NCBI GenBank assembly: GCA_003694825.1
Contig: RFJS01000212.1
Span: 1 to 6,842, forward strand
Direction of reading: 5' to 3'
From: Verrucomicrobiota bacterium
Lineage (GTDB): Bacteria > Verrucomicrobiota > Verrucomicrobiia > Opitutales > Opitutaceae
DNA: 6,842 bases
Under the pieces are notes generated by a model. It ran no database searches, was not told where the DNA came from, and saw nothing but the letters and a program-made list of their open reading frames with translations. Position 1 is the stretch's first letter. The number at the start of each line of letters is the position of its first letter. The position numbers and the translations under genes were made by a program. Of the stretch, positions 6,195-6,842 are shown piece after piece.

Positions 6195-6842
6195 ATGTCC
6201 CTCATGCCCGTGCCCCCGCCAGCGGCCACCCTGCGTGCCGTCGGCACCTTCCTTCTCGCCCTCACACTCACCTCCGCGGCCGCGACCGCCGCCTTCGTCG
6301 ACGTCGCCCCCGAAGCCGGTCTCGTCCGCGATCCCGCTCTCCGTCCCGAGGGGACACCGCCCCCCGGCGTCGACCCCTACGTCACCGGCAGCCCGCTCTG
6401 CGCCGCCGATCTCGACCGCGATGGCTGGACCGACCTGCTCGCCTGCCCCACCCCCTACGACCTGCGCGTCTTCATGAACCGGGGCGACGGCACCTTCGCC
6501 GACGAAGCCGCCGCCCGCGGCTTTGCCGGCATCGCCGACATCGCCGGCATCGCCGCCGGTGATCTCGACAACGACGGCGACACCGACGTCGTCCTCGTCC
6601 CGCGCCGCGGTCCCCGCTACTTCCTGCTCATCAACGACGGCACCGCCCACTTCACCGAACAGGCCGTCGAGCGCGGCGCCGACAGCACCGTCACCGGCGA
6701 TCCCCACTTCGGCCAGAGCATCGCCCTCGTCGACTACGATCGCGACGGCTTTCTCGACATCCACATCACCGAATGGGGCGTCCCCGGCTCCGCCGACAGC
6801 CACCTCCACGCCACCCTCCTGCGCAATCGCGGCGCCGAAAAA
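6195..6842 (+). CDS. exported CRTAC1-type FG-GAP/VCBS repeat protein, N-terminal part (runs off right edge)
   Basis: The window shows 216 codons with no stop. Residues 1-32 are a signal peptide (hydrophobic core VGTFLLALTLTSAAA, Ala-rich cleavage region near ATAA). The mature protein opens with FVDVAPEAGL, the usual start of the CRTAC1/ASPIC-UnbV family. FG-GAP calcium-binding loops follow at DLDRDGWTD (72-80), DLDNDGDTD (123-131) and DYDRDGFLD (180-188), each in a propeller blade, with intervening NRGDGTFAD and INDGTAHFTE strands. Such proteins fold as a calcium-bound beta-propeller; in bacteria of this group they are exported and their exact role is unclear (surface binding, adhesion or partner to secreted enzymes). 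An 18-bp imperfect duplication at 6525-6560 codes for AGIADI then AGIAAG. ATG at 6204 (residue 4) is an alternative start. It may be co-transcribed with the fucosidase gene, as there is no clear terminator in the 125-bp gap. The cytochrome protein at the left edge may carry a similar propeller. Confidence 0.88.
   Translation, partial: MSLMPVPPPAATLRAVGTFLLALTLTSAAATAAFVDVAPEAGLVRDPALRPEGTPPPGVDPYVTGSPLCAADLDRDGWTDLLACPTPYDLRVFMNRGDGTFADEAAARGFAGIADIAGIAAGDLDNDGDTDVVLVPRRGPRYFLLINDGTAHFTEQAVERGADSTVTGDPHFGQSIALVDYDRDGFLDIHITEWGVPGSADSHLHATLLRNRGAEK

Noticed and set aside
6042..6809. Minus-strand open frame opposite the FG-GAP gene
   Set aside because: Gly/Val/Asp-rich antisense of calcium-loop codons (GAC, GGC, GTC); the plus strand has a signal peptide and clear FG-GAP loops.

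Overview
The window is GC-rich bacterial DNA, most likely from the Verrucomicrobiota and probably from class Opitutia (an Opitutaceae-like marine, freshwater or soil organism). The main evidence is the large TonB-dependent receptor. Its N-terminal segment (an ELSPFTI-type TonB box, then GY.A..TLAGTRI.T.LKDVGSAI.VVT and a YTTSTEVGG stretch) is a style I associate with Opitutaceae receptors. The neighbours fit too: an exported GH29-type fucosidase, a CRTAC1/FG-GAP propeller protein and a cytochrome c lipoprotein. This placement is recalled family knowledge, not a database result.

Layout from left to right: (1) positions 1-611, minus strand: the N-terminal part of a c-type cytochrome lipoprotein that runs off the left edge. 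(2) 629-663: a strong intrinsic terminator pointing leftward. (3) 693-4199, minus strand: a full-length TonB-dependent receptor reading frame of 1168 codons plus the stop, kept in one frame from signal peptide to C-terminal Phe but broken by two in-frame stops, TAG at codon 420 and TAA at codon 632. (4) 4200-4539: a divergent intergenic region with a perfect AT-rich inverted repeat, a recurring GAAAACGC element and competing leader hairpins. (5) 4540-6069, plus strand: an exported alpha-L-fucosidase-like enzyme. (6) 6070-6194: a short gap with two small hairpins. (7) 6195 to the right edge, plus strand: the N-terminal part of an exported CRTAC1-type FG-GAP/VCBS calcium-binding propeller protein.

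Taken together this looks like a small glycan-use locus of the Verrucomicrobiota kind, with a TonB-dependent outer-membrane receptor but no SusD visible. The enzyme would release fucose or a related deoxysugar outside the cytoplasm, and the receptor would bring in glycan fragments. The divergent promoter region could coordinate the two arms. The receptor appears disabled, or read in an unusual way, by its two stops, so the uptake half may be non-functional in this strain or the stops may be sequence errors. I see no CRISPR array, tRNA, rRNA, insertion sequence or phage gene. I do not see convincing evidence of a wholly new system; the broken receptor, the regulatory architecture and the altered fucosidase active-site motif deserve follow-up.
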